DNA of 64,000 nt from Asticcacaulis sp. AC466 (GTDB lineage: Bacteria > Pseudomonadota > Alphaproteobacteria > Caulobacterales > Caulobacteraceae): NCBI RefSeq assembly GCF_000495815.1, contig NZ_AWGE01000006.1:248001-312000 (forward strand), read 5' to 3'. Numbering within the stretch: position 1 is the stretch's first letter; each line of letters opens with the position of its first letter. Positions 1 through 9,406 of the stretch are shown in pieces. The translations under genes were made by a program, and so were the position numbers. Under the pieces are notes generated by a model. It was given only the letters and a program-made list of their open reading frames with translations. It was not told where the DNA came from and made no database searches.

Positions 1-410
1 GCTATTATTACGGCATTTCGCGCGGAATCGACCATCGCCAGGTCAAGCCCAACCGGGAACGCAAATCGATTGGTGCCGAAAACACGTTCTTTACCGACAC
101 GACCGATTTCGACACGGCCTGGAGCTTCCTGGAACCTTTGATCGAAAAGGTCTGGCGCTATGTCGAGGCCAATCAGATCAAGGGGCGCACCGTCACACTC
201 AAGGTCAAGTTCAGCGACTTCCGCAGCATTACGCGCAGCCGGTCAGGTCTCGCGCCCGTGGCCAGCCGGGCCGAACTGACCGCCTTCACCCGCGCGCTTC
301 TGGAAGGTGTTTTCCCCGTTGCCAAGGGGATCCGGTTGCTCGGCGTATCGATGTCATCCCTGGGCGAGAAGGATCATCCGCAGGCTGAACAACTGAGCCT
401 GTCGCTTTAG
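1..410 (+). CDS. dinB: DNA polymerase IV, C-terminal part (partial)
   Basis: C-terminal end of a Y-family translesion polymerase; the start lies left of the window. The reading frame is open from base 3. The visible residues begin with a YYGISRGIDHR segment and continue with RKSIGAENTF, the hallmark at the start of the DinB little-finger domain, followed by the beta-strands that grip template DNA (RTVTLKVKFSDFRSITRS). The clamp-binding tail would be near the end. The protein ends LSLSL at a TAG. The catalytic palm is not in view, so activity cannot be judged. Identification rests on the RKS-GAENTF block, which is specific to Pol IV within the family. Confidence 0.9.
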   Translation, partial: YYYGISRGIDHRQVKPNRERKSIGAENTFFTDTTDFDTAWSFLEPLIEKVWRYVEANQIKGRTVTLKVKFSDFRSITRSRSGLAPVASRAELTAFTRALLEGVFPVAKGIRLLGVSMSSLGEKDHPQAEQLSLSL

Positions 411-480
411 CGCGAACATGGGTGTTGGTAACCCTGACATCCGACTCGCGGAATCGCGGCGCCTTCGCTAAAACCAGGGA

Positions 481-1110
481 ATGGCCAAGCTTTATTTCTC
501 CTATTCGACCATGAACGCGGGCAAATCGACCTTGCTTTTGCAGGCAGCCCATAACTATCGCGAACGCGGCATGACCGTGTTGATGTACACCTGCGCGGCC
601 TATGCCGACGGGCCGCAAGGCGCCATCAGCTCGCGTCTCGGTATCTGCGAACCGGCAGAACTCTATAGCGACGGTGACGATCTGTTTCAGAGCATCCGCG
701 ATCACCTGGAAGCCGACCGGATCGATTGCGTCTTCGTTGACGAAGCCCAATGCCTGACGCGAAAACATGTCTGGCAATTGGCGCGGGTCGCCGACCGTCT
801 CGGTATCCCGGTCATGTGCTACGGACTACGCACCGATTTCCGGGGCGAGCTGTTCGCCGGATCGGCCGAGCTTTTGTCCATCGCCGATACTTTGCGCGAA
901 ATCCGAACTATCTGTTTTTGCGGGTCCAAGGCGACGATGGTGGTGCGCAAGGGCGCCGACGGTTTGGTGGTTTCCGACGGCGATCAGGTGTCGGCGGAGA
1001 AGTCGGACTATATCTCCCTGTGCCGCAAGCACTGGGAAGAAGCCATCGGGCACTGGCCGGTCAATGGACCGGAAGATTGGCTGGAAGTGGCCAATCCGCG
1101 GCCGGTCTGA
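481..1110 (+). CDS. tdk: Thymidine kinase (type II)
   Basis: Salvage enzyme that phosphorylates thymidine to dTMP with ATP in the cytoplasm. The 209-residue length fits the tetrameric type II family. Near the N-terminus MNAGKST is the P-loop, VFVDEAQ (about residue 90) is the Walker B/DEAQ motif, and YGLRTDFRGELF forms the lid and substrate region. The zinc site is represented by CFCGSKA near residue 145 and CRKHW near 180, giving the usual three Cys and one His. The gene stands alone between dinB and moaA, with 70- and 62-bp gaps. A GGGA is just upstream of the ATG. Confidence 0.95.
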   Translation: MAKLYFSYSTMNAGKSTLLLQAAHNYRERGMTVLMYTCAAYADGPQGAISSRLGICEPAELYSDGDDLFQSIRDHLEADRIDCVFVDEAQCLTRKHVWQLARVADRLGIPVMCYGLRTDFRGELFAGSAELLSIADTLREIRTICFCGSKATMVVRKGADGLVVSDGDQVSAEKSDYISLCRKHWEEAIGHWPVNGPEDWLEVANPRPV

Positions 1111-1172
1111 TCCGCGTTTTCGCGACGATGGCCCGCCTTGTTATTTCCACAGGTTGGACTTAGATTGTAACC

Positions 1173-2195
1173 ATGTCATTGCGCGCTCCCCTGATCGACG
1201 GTTTCGGACGCCGCATAAACTATGTGCGTCTGTCGGTGACGGATCGCTGCGACCTACGCTGTACCTATTGCATGAGCGAGCGCCAGACCTTTTTACCGCG
1301 CACGTCATTGCTCAGTTTCGAAGAGATGGAACGTCTAAGCCTGTGCCTCATCGACCGGGGCGTTGAGCGGTTGCGTATAACGGGCGGCGAGCCTTTGGTC
1401 CGCAAAGGCGTGCTCGATTTCCTGCTGCGACTGGGCGAGCAGGTCCATAACGGCCGCCTCAGGGAGCTGACTCTGACGACGAACGGCACTCTGTTGGCGG
1501 GGGCTGTGCCGGCGCTTGTCGGGGCCGGTATCGGTCGCATCAACGTATCGCTCGACAGCCTGGACCCGGAGACCTACCGCCGTATCACGCGCGGCGGCGA
1601 TCTGTCCCAGGTTCTGGACGGTATTGCAACGGCCCAGGCCGCCGGCATCCATATCAAGCTTAATGTCGTCGTCCTGGCCGAAGATAATCGCCGAGATATT
1701 CCTGCCATCGTGCAATTCGCCCATGCCCGCGGCATGGACGTGTCGCTGATCGAAACCATGCCGTTGGGCGACGAAATCGCCGGCCGCGAAGATCAGTTCG
1801 TGTCTGTCACGGACGTCCTCGCCGATCTGCGCAGCTTCTGGCACATCGACGGTGTCAATGACACGACGGGCGGACCCGCGCGATATTACCGCATTGCTGA
1901 AACCGGGGGGCGGCTTGGGTTGATTACGCCGCTGTCCCATAATTTTTGCGATACCTGCAATCGTGTCCGCGTCACCTGCACGGGTCAGCTCTATATGTGC
2001 CTGGGTCAGGACGATCACGTCGATCTGCGCGCTGCCCTGCGCGACGACCCGACAACGGCAGCCCTCGATACCGCGTTAGATGGCGCCCTGGCCACCAAGC
2101 CCCAGGCGCATGACTTTTTTATTGCCGGCGCCGGGCTGGAGCGGCCTGCACGCGTATACGCCCCCGCACGCACCATGTCGTTGACGGGCGGTTAA
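1173..2195 (+). CDS. moaA: GTP 3',8-cyclase MoaA
   Basis: Radical-SAM enzyme for the first step of molybdenum cofactor synthesis, turning GTP into 3',8-cyclo-7,8-dihydro-GTP. The N-terminal 4Fe-4S site is C26-x3-C30-x2-C33 (CDLRCTYC). The second, substrate-binding cluster is C259-x2-C262-x13-C276 in HNFCDTCNRVR. The chain ends in the conserved Gly-Gly tail (TGG) needed for catalysis in characterised MoaA. At 340 residues it has full family length. No other moa gene is adjacent, so it is a detached member of the pathway. No Moco riboswitch was recognised in the short leader. Confidence 0.96.
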   Translation: MSLRAPLIDGFGRRINYVRLSVTDRCDLRCTYCMSERQTFLPRTSLLSFEEMERLSLCLIDRGVERLRITGGEPLVRKGVLDFLLRLGEQVHNGRLRELTLTTNGTLLAGAVPALVGAGIGRINVSLDSLDPETYRRITRGGDLSQVLDGIATAQAAGIHIKLNVVVLAEDNRRDIPAIVQFAHARGMDVSLIETMPLGDEIAGREDQFVSVTDVLADLRSFWHIDGVNDTTGGPARYYRIAETGGRLGLITPLSHNFCDTCNRVRVTCTGQLYMCLGQDDHVDLRAALRDDPTTAALDTALDGALATKPQAHDFFIAGAGLERPARVYAPARTMSLTGG

Positions 2196-2432
2196 GCGGT
2201 TGCTGTCTATCGATTGCGGCATATATGTTTGCAGTGGCGGCGCGCTTAAGGGCCACAACCCCATATCACCGCCAAGTTTATATCAGTGGCGCGTAAACCA
2301 TTAAATCTTTATGGAATTTTTATAAGCGGTGCCGGGCTCCTTATTGGATGCTTATGTGCCGCTCCATAGGGTTTTTTTCAGACGAACGGCCGGAACCTTA
2401 TGTTCCTGGCCGCAAGGGGGCATGGAAATTTG

Positions 2433-5400
2433 ATGTTACGAATTTTTGGCAAGCAGACAGACAAGCAGAAGCGCTCGGATCTGACGACCTCGCTCGGACT
2501 GTCCCTTGTCGGCGTGTTTTTCATCGTCAGCGGCATCATTTCCTACGTCAATATTCAGACAATCCGCCGCGACACCGTTCTGGTGACGCAGACCCACATT
2601 ATTCTGATCAGCCTGAACGAACTGCTTTCGACGGTTAAGGACGCCGAAACCGGCCAGCGTGGCTATGTGCTTACGGGTGATGAGGCCTACCTTGATCCGT
2701 ATAATAATGCAGCGACGCACATTGACGAGGAATTCACCAAGATAAGTACCTTGGTACAGGATGACCCTGAGCAGGTCGTCCGATTGAATCGCATGCGGGA
2801 GCTGGTCAATGGAAAAATGGCCGAGTTGGCACGCACCGTCGAACTGAGGCGTACCTCTGGCCTAGACGCGGCGGTGGCCGTGGTGAAGGAGAGTTCGGGC
2901 AAGATCTATATGGACCAGATCCGCTCGCAGGTCATGGGTATGCAGGCCGTGACGACCCAGCGTCGCGAGCAGCGTATCGCGGAAATGAACGATGCCTACA
3001 GCGTCGCCCGGGCAAGCGTGACCATCGCCGCCATAATCGGTATCCTGCTTTCGGCTATGATCACGTGGATGATCAGCCGCGCGTCGGCGGCACGTCGCCG
3101 GGAAGAGTGGCTACAGGTGGGGCAGGTGGGGCTTTCGGCCGCCATGATGGGTGAACAAAGGCTCGATCAGTTGGGCAGCAGCGTTCTTACCTTCCTGTCA
3201 GATTACACCGGCGCTCATGTCGGCGCTTTTTTCGCCTTGACCGACGGGCGGTATATGCGGATGGCGACGGCAGGCGTGCCGGAACAAAACGATGTTCCGG
3301 CGACATTTTCGGTAAAGGATGGCCTTCTGGGCCAGACTGTCTCTACGGCTAAGCCGGTCATATTGCGGGATCTGCCGGAAACACATCTGGCCATCGGCGC
3401 GGCTCTCGGTAAATGGCAGCCGCGTCATCTGATCATTGCGCCGGCGAAATCGGAGCGCATGGTAGATGGCGTCGTTGAGCTGGGCTACATCCAGCCTATC
3501 GACGACCGTACGCTGGAACTGCTTGAACGGGTCTCCGAAACGATCAGCGTCGCTGTTCAGTCGGCGAACTACCGGGCTCACCTGCAAAACCTTCTGGAAG
3601 AAACGCAGCGTCAATCGGAAGAGTTGCAAAGCCAGGGCGAGGAATTGCGCGTCAATAACGAGGAATTGGAAGAACAGAGCCGTGCGCTCAAGGAATCGCA
3701 ATTCCGTCTGGAGCAGCAGCAGGCGGAACTGGAACAGACCAATTCGCAACTGGAAGAACAGGCCGCCGCTCTCGAAAGTCAGAAAAGCGACCTGTCGCGC
3801 TCGCGTGGCGAAATAGAGCTCAAGGCGCGCGAACTGGAGCAGGCCAGCCGGTATAAGTCGGACTTCCTGGCCAACATGTCGCACGAACTGCGTACCCCGC
3901 TCAATTCGTCGCTTATTCTAGCCAAACTCCTGGGTGACAATCCGGACGGCAACCTGACCGAGGAACAGGTCAAATTCGCCCGCACCATTCAGTCTTCGGG
4001 CAATGATCTGCTGGCCCTGATCAACGATATTCTCGACCTGTCGAAAATCGAAGCGGGGCAGATGGACATCCGCCCAGAGGCGCTGTCGCTGACCCGTCTC
4101 GTCAAGGACATGCAGCGCCTGTTCGATCCTGTAGCGGAACAAAAGGCTGTAACCTTCAAGGTCAGGCTGGCCAAGAATCTGCCCGACACCATCGATACCG
4201 ATCGCCAGCGCGTCGAACAGGTGCTGAAGAACCTGCTGTCAAACGCCTTCAAATTTACGGAGACAGGGTCGGTCGAACTGGCCATTAGCCTGAGCGGCGA
4301 CGGCCGCATCGTCATGGCGGTGAACGACACTGGCATAGGTATTTCGGAAGATCAGCAGGCGGCCATTTTCGAAGCCTTCCGTCAGGCCGATGGGACGATC
4401 AGCCGCAAATACGGCGGTACCGGCCTGGGCCTGTCGATTTCACGCGAACTGGCCCGCCTGCTTGGCGGCGCCATCGGCCTCAAGAGCACCCCCGGCAAGG
4501 GATCGAGCTTCGCCCTGACCTTGCCGCTTGTCTACGATGCGGCCAATGTCACCTCCGGCATGATTACGCCTTTTGTCGCACCCGCCGACTCCGAAGACGA
4601 TATCGCGCTTCTCCCGCCGCCGGCGACGGCGGCCAAAACAGCGGGCAAGGCGACCAAAGGTGTCCTGCGCCCCGGACGTGTTCAGGATGACCGTGACCGG
4701 CTCGATCCCAAGCGTCGGATTATTCTGGTGGTTGAAGACGACGTGTCCTTCGCCGGCATCCTGTACGATTTGGCCCGCGACCAATCGTTCCAGTGCCTGG
4801 TGGCGACCTCGGCAGAGGAGGCGCTGGAAATGGTTCAGCAATACACGCCCCATGCCGTGGTGCTCGATATCGGCCTACCCGACCATTCGGGCCTGTCGGT
4901 TCTTGATCGCCTGAAACGCGACAACCGCACGCGTCACATTCCGGTTCACGTCGTGTCGGGCAGTGATTACCAGCATACCGCCCTGTCGCTCGGTGCGGTC
5001 GGCTACATGCTCAAGCCGGTCAAGCGTGACGAACTGGTCGATGCCTTCAAATCGCTCGAAGGCCGCCTCAGTCAGCAGATGCGCCGTGTACTGATCGTCG
5101 AGGACGACGAGGTGCAGCGCGACAGTGTATCGCGTTTGTTGAAGTCGAACGACACCGAAACCGTCGCCGTCGGCACGGCTGCGGAATGTCTGGAACAGTT
5201 GAAGGAACACACTTTCGACTGCATGGTGCTTGACCTGAGCCTGCCCGACGCTACGGGCTATTCTCTGCTCGAAACCCTGTCGCACGAAGACGCCTACGCC
5301 TTCCCGCCAGTCATCGTCTATACCGGCCGCGATCTGAGCTATGAAGACGAGCAACGCCTGCGCCGCTACTCGTCATCGATCATCATCAAAGGCGCCAAGT

Positions 5401-5906
5401 CGCCCGAACGCCTTCTGGATGAAGTGACCCTGTTCCTGCACCAGGTCGTTTCCGAACTGTCACCGGAACAGCAGACCCTGCTCAAGAAGGCCAAGAGCCG
5501 CGACGCCATGCTGGAAGGCCGCCGCATTCTGATCGTCGAGGACGACGTGCGTAACGTCTATGCCGTCACCAACATCTTCGAGCCACTGGGCGCCATCATC
5601 TCGATCGCGCGCAATGGCCGCGAAGCACTCGACATGCTGGAAAAGACCAATGACCGCAAGGACGCCGACACCGCCATTGATCTGGTCCTCATGGACGTCA
5701 TGATGCCGGAAATGGATGGTTTGACGGCGACACGTGAAATCCGCAAGCGGGCCGACTGGGCCAAGCTGCCGGTCATCATGCTGACGGCGAAAGCCATGAA
5801 GGATGACCAGGAACGGTGTCTGGACGCCGGCGCCAACGACTATATGGCCAAGCCTCTCGACGTTGAAAAACTCATTTCTCTGGTACGTGTATGGATGCCG
5901 AGGTGA
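2433..5906 (+). CDS. Hybrid histidine kinase with CHASE3, GAF and three receiver domains
   Basis: Large membrane sensor. A first transmembrane helix near residues 20-42 is followed by a CHASE3-type periplasmic domain (DAETGQRGYVLTGDEAYLDPY is its signature region) and a second helix near 200. A GAF domain and a long glutamine/glutamate-rich coiled coil (about 390-470) lead into HisKA (FLANMSHELRTPLNS, phosphoacceptor His about 484) and an ATPase domain with N, G1 and G2 boxes. Three receivers follow (VVLDIGLPD, MVLDLSLPD, VLMDVMMPEMDG). I chose the ATG with GGAA five bases upstream; an in-frame ATG at 2400 would add 11 residues. It is the first gene of a five-gene signalling operon and overlaps cheR by TGATG. 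The ligand is unknown. Confidence 0.9.
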   Translation: MLRIFGKQTDKQKRSDLTTSLGLSLVGVFFIVSGIISYVNIQTIRRDTVLVTQTHIILISLNELLSTVKDAETGQRGYVLTGDEAYLDPYNNAATHIDEEFTKISTLVQDDPEQVVRLNRMRELVNGKMAELARTVELRRTSGLDAAVAVVKESSGKIYMDQIRSQVMGMQAVTTQRREQRIAEMNDAYSVARASVTIAAIIGILLSAMITWMISRASAARRREEWLQVGQVGLSAAMMGEQRLDQLGSSVLTFLSDYTGAHVGAFFALTDGRYMRMATAGVPEQNDVPATFSVKDGLLGQTVSTAKPVILRDLPETHLAIGAALGKWQPRHLIIAPAKSERMVDGVVELGYIQPIDDRTLELLERVSETISVAVQSANYRAHLQNLLEETQRQSEELQSQGEELRVNNEELEEQSRALKESQFRLEQQQAELEQTNSQLEEQAAALESQKSDLSRSRGEIELKARELEQASRYKSDFLANMSHELRTPLNSSLILAKLLGDNPDGNLTEEQVKFARTIQSSGNDLLALINDILDLSKIEAGQMDIRPEALSLTRLVKDMQRLFDPVAEQKAVTFKVRLAKNLPDTIDTDRQRVEQVLKNLLSNAFKFTETGSVELAISLSGDGRIVMAVNDTGIGISEDQQAAIFEAFRQADGTISRKYGGTGLGLSISRELARLLGGAIGLKSTPGKGSSFALTLPLVYDAANVTSGMITPFVAPADSEDDIALLPPPATAAKTAGKATKGVLRPGRVQDDRDRLDPKRRIILVVEDDVSFAGILYDLARDQSFQCLVATSAEEALEMVQQYTPHAVVLDIGLPDHSGLSVLDRLKRDNRTRHIPVHVVSGSDYQHTALSLGAVGYMLKPVKRDELVDAFKSLEGRLSQQMRRVLIVEDDEVQRDSVSRLLKSNDTETVAVGTAAECLEQLKEHTFDCMVLDLSLPDATGYSLLETLSHEDAYAFPPVIVYTGRDLSYEDEQRLRRYSSSIIIKGAKSPERLLDEVTLFLHQVVSELSPEQQTLLKKAKSRDAMLEGRRILIVEDDVRNVYAVTNIFEPLGAIISIARNGREALDMLEKTNDRKDADTAIDLVLMDVMMPEMDGLTATREIRKRADWAKLPVIMLTAKAMKDDQERCLDAGANDYMAKPLDVEKLISLVRVWMPR

Positions 5907-6730
5907 TGCCAAAGACAGAGGACATCGAAATCCGGCTGCTGCTGGAAGCGATCTTCCGTAAGTATCATTACGATTTTCGCGGTTATGCGATGGCTTCCGT
6001 CAAGCGCCGCCTCTTGCAGGCGCGCGATCATTTCCAGTGCCAGACCGTATCCGGATTACAGGATCTGGTGCTGCACGATCCCACCATGATGGCTGCCATC
6101 CTACCCTATCTGACGGTTCAGGTATCGGAACTGTTCCGCGATCCGCTCTATTTCAAGGCTGTTCGTGAAAAGGTCGTGCCGCACCTCAGAACCTATCCGT
6201 CGCTCAAGGTGTGGATCGCCGGATGCAGCACAGGCGAGGAACTCTATTCCTTCGCTATATTGTTCCGTGAAGAAGGCCTTTTTGATCGCACCATGTTCTA
6301 CGCCACCGATATCAATCATGAGGCGCTGAAGAAGGCAGAGGCGGGGGTATATAGCCTGGATCGTATAAAGTTGTTCACGGAAAACCATCGCCTGTCGGGA
6401 GGCAAAGGGTCATTGTCAGACTACTATACCGCCGCCTATGGCGCGGCGTCGTTCGACAAGGGCTTGCGAAAGAACGTCGTCTTTTCCGATCACAGCCTAG
6501 CCACAGATGCCGTCTTCGCCGAGACGCATATGGTGTCATGTCGCAATGTGCTGATCTATTTCGATAGAGAGCTGCAGGACAGGGCCATAACCTTGTTCCA
6601 GGGATCGCTGGCACGAAAAGGATTTTTGGGCCTCGGTTCGAAGGAAACCTTGCGGTTTTCGGCGAGCGCCGACGCGTTCAGCGACTTCGCGCATGATGAG
6701 CGTATATACCAGAAGCGGGACGTGACATGA
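5906..6730 (+). CDS. CheR-type protein-glutamate O-methyltransferase
   Basis: SAM-dependent methyltransferase of the CheR family, about 274 residues. An N-terminal helical CheR domain (FRGYAMASVKRRL) is followed by the Rossmann fold with the SAM loop AGCSTGEELYSFAI and the family motif RNVLIYFDREL near residue 215. The start used makes a TGATG overlap with the upstream kinase; an in-frame ATG at 5891 exists. Its stop overlaps cheB by ATGA. No methyl-accepting chemoreceptor lies nearby. The substrate may therefore be a soluble or membrane kinase of this operon rather than a chemotaxis receptor; this is inference. Confidence 0.93.
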   Translation: MPKTEDIEIRLLLEAIFRKYHYDFRGYAMASVKRRLLQARDHFQCQTVSGLQDLVLHDPTMMAAILPYLTVQVSELFRDPLYFKAVREKVVPHLRTYPSLKVWIAGCSTGEELYSFAILFREEGLFDRTMFYATDINHEALKKAEAGVYSLDRIKLFTENHRLSGGKGSLSDYYTAAYGAASFDKGLRKNVVFSDHSLATDAVFAETHMVSCRNVLIYFDRELQDRAITLFQGSLARKGFLGLGSKETLRFSASADAFSDFAHDERIYQKRDVT

Positions 6731-7371
6731 GCATGGCCGCGCCAACAAAATCCATGAAAGACAATCCGATCGTGCATCCCGGCGGCGCGCAGAAAAAGGC
6801 CGTCGTGACACCCGAAGCGGTGGCAATCGGTGTATCCGCCGGCGGGCTTAAGGCGCTGTCCGCCATCCTGCCGGCATTACCGGCAAATTATCCGTTGCCG
6901 ATCATGATCGTCATTCATCTGCCTCCCGACCGCGACAGCGTGGTTGCTGAGCTGTTCGATGCCAAATGCGCGCTTACCGTGCGGGAAGCCGAAGACAAGG
7001 AAGACATCTTGCCTGGCCATGCCTACTTCGCGCCGCCCGACTATCATCTGCTTATCGAGCCCGACCGCCGCCTGTCCCTGTCATCGGAAGAGCCTGTGCT
7101 GTTTTCGCGTCCCTCGGTCGACGTTTTGTTCGAAAGCGCGGCCGACGTCTACGGCGAGGGCCTCATCGGTGTTGTCCTGACGGGTGCCAATCCGGATGGC
7201 GCACTGGGTTTGAAGGCCATATTGGAAGCGGGTGGTCGCGGGTTGGTGCAAAGACCCGACGAGGCCTACGCCAGCGCCATGCCTGAGGCGGCGCTGGCGC
7301 TCAGTCCGAGCGCGGAAGCGATGACTCTGGAACAGATCGCAGACACGCTGCAGAAAGCGGTGACGACATGA
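6727..7371 (+). CDS. CheB-type methylesterase domain protein without receiver
   Basis: 214-residue protein consisting of a CheB catalytic domain only. The catalytic triad is visible: Ser37 in GVSAGG, His64 in VIHLPP and Asp157 in GANPDGA. Classical CheB has an N-terminal receiver that gates activity; here a roughly 30-residue unstructured leader replaces it. Activity is therefore either constitutive or controlled by neighbouring proteins. It is translationally coupled on both sides (ATGA with cheR, ATGA with the next kinase). With CheR it forms a reversible methylation module inside a kinase operon. Confidence 0.93.
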   Translation: MSMAAPTKSMKDNPIVHPGGAQKKAVVTPEAVAIGVSAGGLKALSAILPALPANYPLPIMIVIHLPPDRDSVVAELFDAKCALTVREAEDKEDILPGHAYFAPPDYHLLIEPDRRLSLSSEEPVLFSRPSVDVLFESAADVYGEGLIGVVLTGANPDGALGLKAILEAGGRGLVQRPDEAYASAMPEAALALSPSAEAMTLEQIADTLQKAVTT

Positions 7372-8993
7372 ATCCGGCCCTGATCAAACCTGTTCCGATT
7401 CTGATTGTCGACGATTTGTCCGAAAACCTGATTGCGCTTGAAGCCGTGCTTCGCCGGGATGGGCTCGAGTTCATCAAGGCCAAGTCCGGGATGGAGGCTC
7501 TGGAAATCCTGCTCAAGCGCGAAGTTGCGCTGGCACTGCTCGATGTGCAGATGCCGGAAATGGACGGCTTCGAATTGGCGGAGATGATGCGCGGGTCGGA
7601 ACGGACGCGGCGCATTCCCATCATTTTCCTGACGGCCGGCGTGACGGACCGGTCGCGGAAATTTCGTGGCTATGAAGCCGGCGCCGTCGACTTTTTGGAA
7701 AAGCCGCTGGAAGCCGATATTCTGCGTTCCAAGGTCGCTGTCTTTTCGGAGCTGTACCTGCAACGTCGCCAGATTGCCGTGCAGCGTGACAATTTGAAGG
7801 CCTTTGCCGAGGAAAATCTGCGCCTGCTTAAGGACAGCCGTGACAATGCCCAGGCGCTCAAGGAGGCCGATGTTCGCAAGGACGAATTTCTGGCCACATT
7901 GGCGCACGAACTGCGCAATCCCCTGGCGCCGATCCGCAATGGTTTGCAGATATTGAAAATGTCGCCGGACGGACCGCGCGCCGAAGACGTTCGCAGCATG
8001 ATGGACCGGCAACTGACCCACCTCGTGCGCCTGATCGACGACCTGCTCGATGTCTCACGCGTCTCGCGGGGCCGCATCGACCTGCGCAAGGAACGCATCA
8101 GCCTCCAGGATGCCGTCAAAGCCGCCGTGGAAACGTCTAAGCCACTCATCGACGCCAATGGTCACAAACTGACGCTCGATATCCCGACGGAGCCCTTATG
8201 GGTCGAAGGCGACCTGACGCGCCTGGCCCAGGTGGTGTCGAACCTGCTCAACAATGCCGCCAAATATACGGCGCATGGCGGCCGCATCGGCCTGACTGTG
8301 ACGCCACATGCGAGCCATGCCGACATCATCGTTTCCGATAATGGCCTGGGCATTGAAGCCGACATGCTGCCGCGCGTTTTCGACCTGTTCGCCCAGGCCG
8401 ACAGCCATCTCGACCGCTCGCAAGGGGGGCTGGGCATCGGCTTGGCCCTGGTGAGCAAGCTTGTCGATATGCACGGCGGCACCAGCAAGGCCGAGAGCGA
8501 AGGACCGGGCAAGGGGTCTACCTTTACGGTCAGCCTGCCTCTGGTCGGGGCCAGTGGAGAAGTCCAAGGCAAGCCCTTGCAGAAGAATGGCCGCCCCGCA
8601 ACTCCGATGAAGGTACTGATCGTGGATGACAATGTCGATTCCGCCCAGACCAGCCTGTGGATGCTTGATTTAATCGGACACAAGGCCGAGGTGGCGAACG
8701 ATGGCGCCAGGGCTCTGGAGATGGCTCGCGAGATGAAGCCCGATGTTGTGTTGCTGGATATCGGTATGCCGGGAATGGACGGCTACGAGGTCTGCCGCCA
8801 GTTGCGCAAAATGCCAGGGATGGAACAATTAGTGTTGATAGCCCAGACGGGATGGGGCCAGGAAAGCGATCGCCAGAAGGCGTTTGCGGCGGGTTTCGAC
8901 CATCATATCACCAAACCGGTCAGCCTTGACCTGCTTACCCAGTTGTTGGCAGATATCAATCAGACCGCTACCGAAGGACAAACCCATGGCTGA
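7368..8993 (+). CDS. REC-HisKA-HATPase-REC hybrid histidine kinase
   Basis: Soluble 541-residue kinase with no transmembrane segment. Receiver 1 (about 8-125; LLDVQMPEMDGFEL) is followed by a coiled linker, HisKA with FLATLAHELRNPLAP (His180), a HATPase domain (N box NLLNNAAKYT; SQGGLGIGLALVSKLV), and receiver 2 (about 415-530; VLLDIGMPGMDGYEV). Starting with a receiver means it can be switched by another kinase, plausibly the first gene of the operon. The C-terminal receiver closely resembles the separate receiver encoded next (shared GMPGMDGYE/GLPGMNGYE, IAQTGWG and GFDHH blocks), suggesting duplication. Confidence 0.92.
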   Translation: MNPALIKPVPILIVDDLSENLIALEAVLRRDGLEFIKAKSGMEALEILLKREVALALLDVQMPEMDGFELAEMMRGSERTRRIPIIFLTAGVTDRSRKFRGYEAGAVDFLEKPLEADILRSKVAVFSELYLQRRQIAVQRDNLKAFAEENLRLLKDSRDNAQALKEADVRKDEFLATLAHELRNPLAPIRNGLQILKMSPDGPRAEDVRSMMDRQLTHLVRLIDDLLDVSRVSRGRIDLRKERISLQDAVKAAVETSKPLIDANGHKLTLDIPTEPLWVEGDLTRLAQVVSNLLNNAAKYTAHGGRIGLTVTPHASHADIIVSDNGLGIEADMLPRVFDLFAQADSHLDRSQGGLGIGLALVSKLVDMHGGTSKAESEGPGKGSTFTVSLPLVGASGEVQGKPLQKNGRPATPMKVLIVDDNVDSAQTSLWMLDLIGHKAEVANDGARALEMAREMKPDVVLLDIGMPGMDGYEVCRQLRKMPGMEQLVLIAQTGWGQESDRQKAFAAGFDHHITKPVSLDLLTQLLADINQTATEGQTHG

Positions 8994-9399
8994 CGACGGA
9001 AATGGCGGGACTGAGACCATGCGCATTATGATTGTCGAAGACAATGAAGCTCTGGCACAGACCACCGGCTGGCTGGTCGAAATGATCGGCTATGATTACA
9101 AGCTGGCCGCCAACGCCAAACAGGCGATTGACACATATGCGGAGTATAAGCCGGACGTATTCATGATCGACATCGGGCTGCCGGGCATGAACGGCTACGA
9201 GCTATGCCGGGAGCTGAAATCACGCCCGGATTTGAAGGATGTCGTATTCATTGCGCAAACCGGTTGGGGGGAAAGCGAACATCGCAAGATGACGGCGGAA
9301 GCCGGGTTTGACCACCACATGGTGAAGCCGCTTTATCTGGAGGCGCTGGAGGCGCTTTTGGGTGACATCGCCAAACAGAAGACCGGCTCCGTCGGATAG
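8986..9399 (+). CDS. Single-domain response regulator
   Basis: 137-residue stand-alone receiver. It has the acidic pair in IVEDNEAL, the phospho-acceptor region MIDIGLPGMNGYEL, Thr in IAQTGWGES, and Lys in HHMVKPL. It has no output domain, so it probably acts as a phosphate shuttle or by protein contact, as CheY does. The chosen ATG follows a GAAGGA at suitable spacing and overlaps the upstream kinase by 8 bases. It is nearly a copy of the C-terminal receiver of that kinase. It is the last gene of the operon starting at 2433 and converges with the kinase gene ending at 9407. Confidence 0.93.
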   Translation: MADDGNGGTETMRIMIVEDNEALAQTTGWLVEMIGYDYKLAANAKQAIDTYAEYKPDVFMIDIGLPGMNGYELCRELKSRPDLKDVVFIAQTGWGESEHRKMTAEAGFDHHMVKPLYLEALEALLGDIAKQKTGSVG

Positions 9400-9406
9400 T
9401 CCTGAG

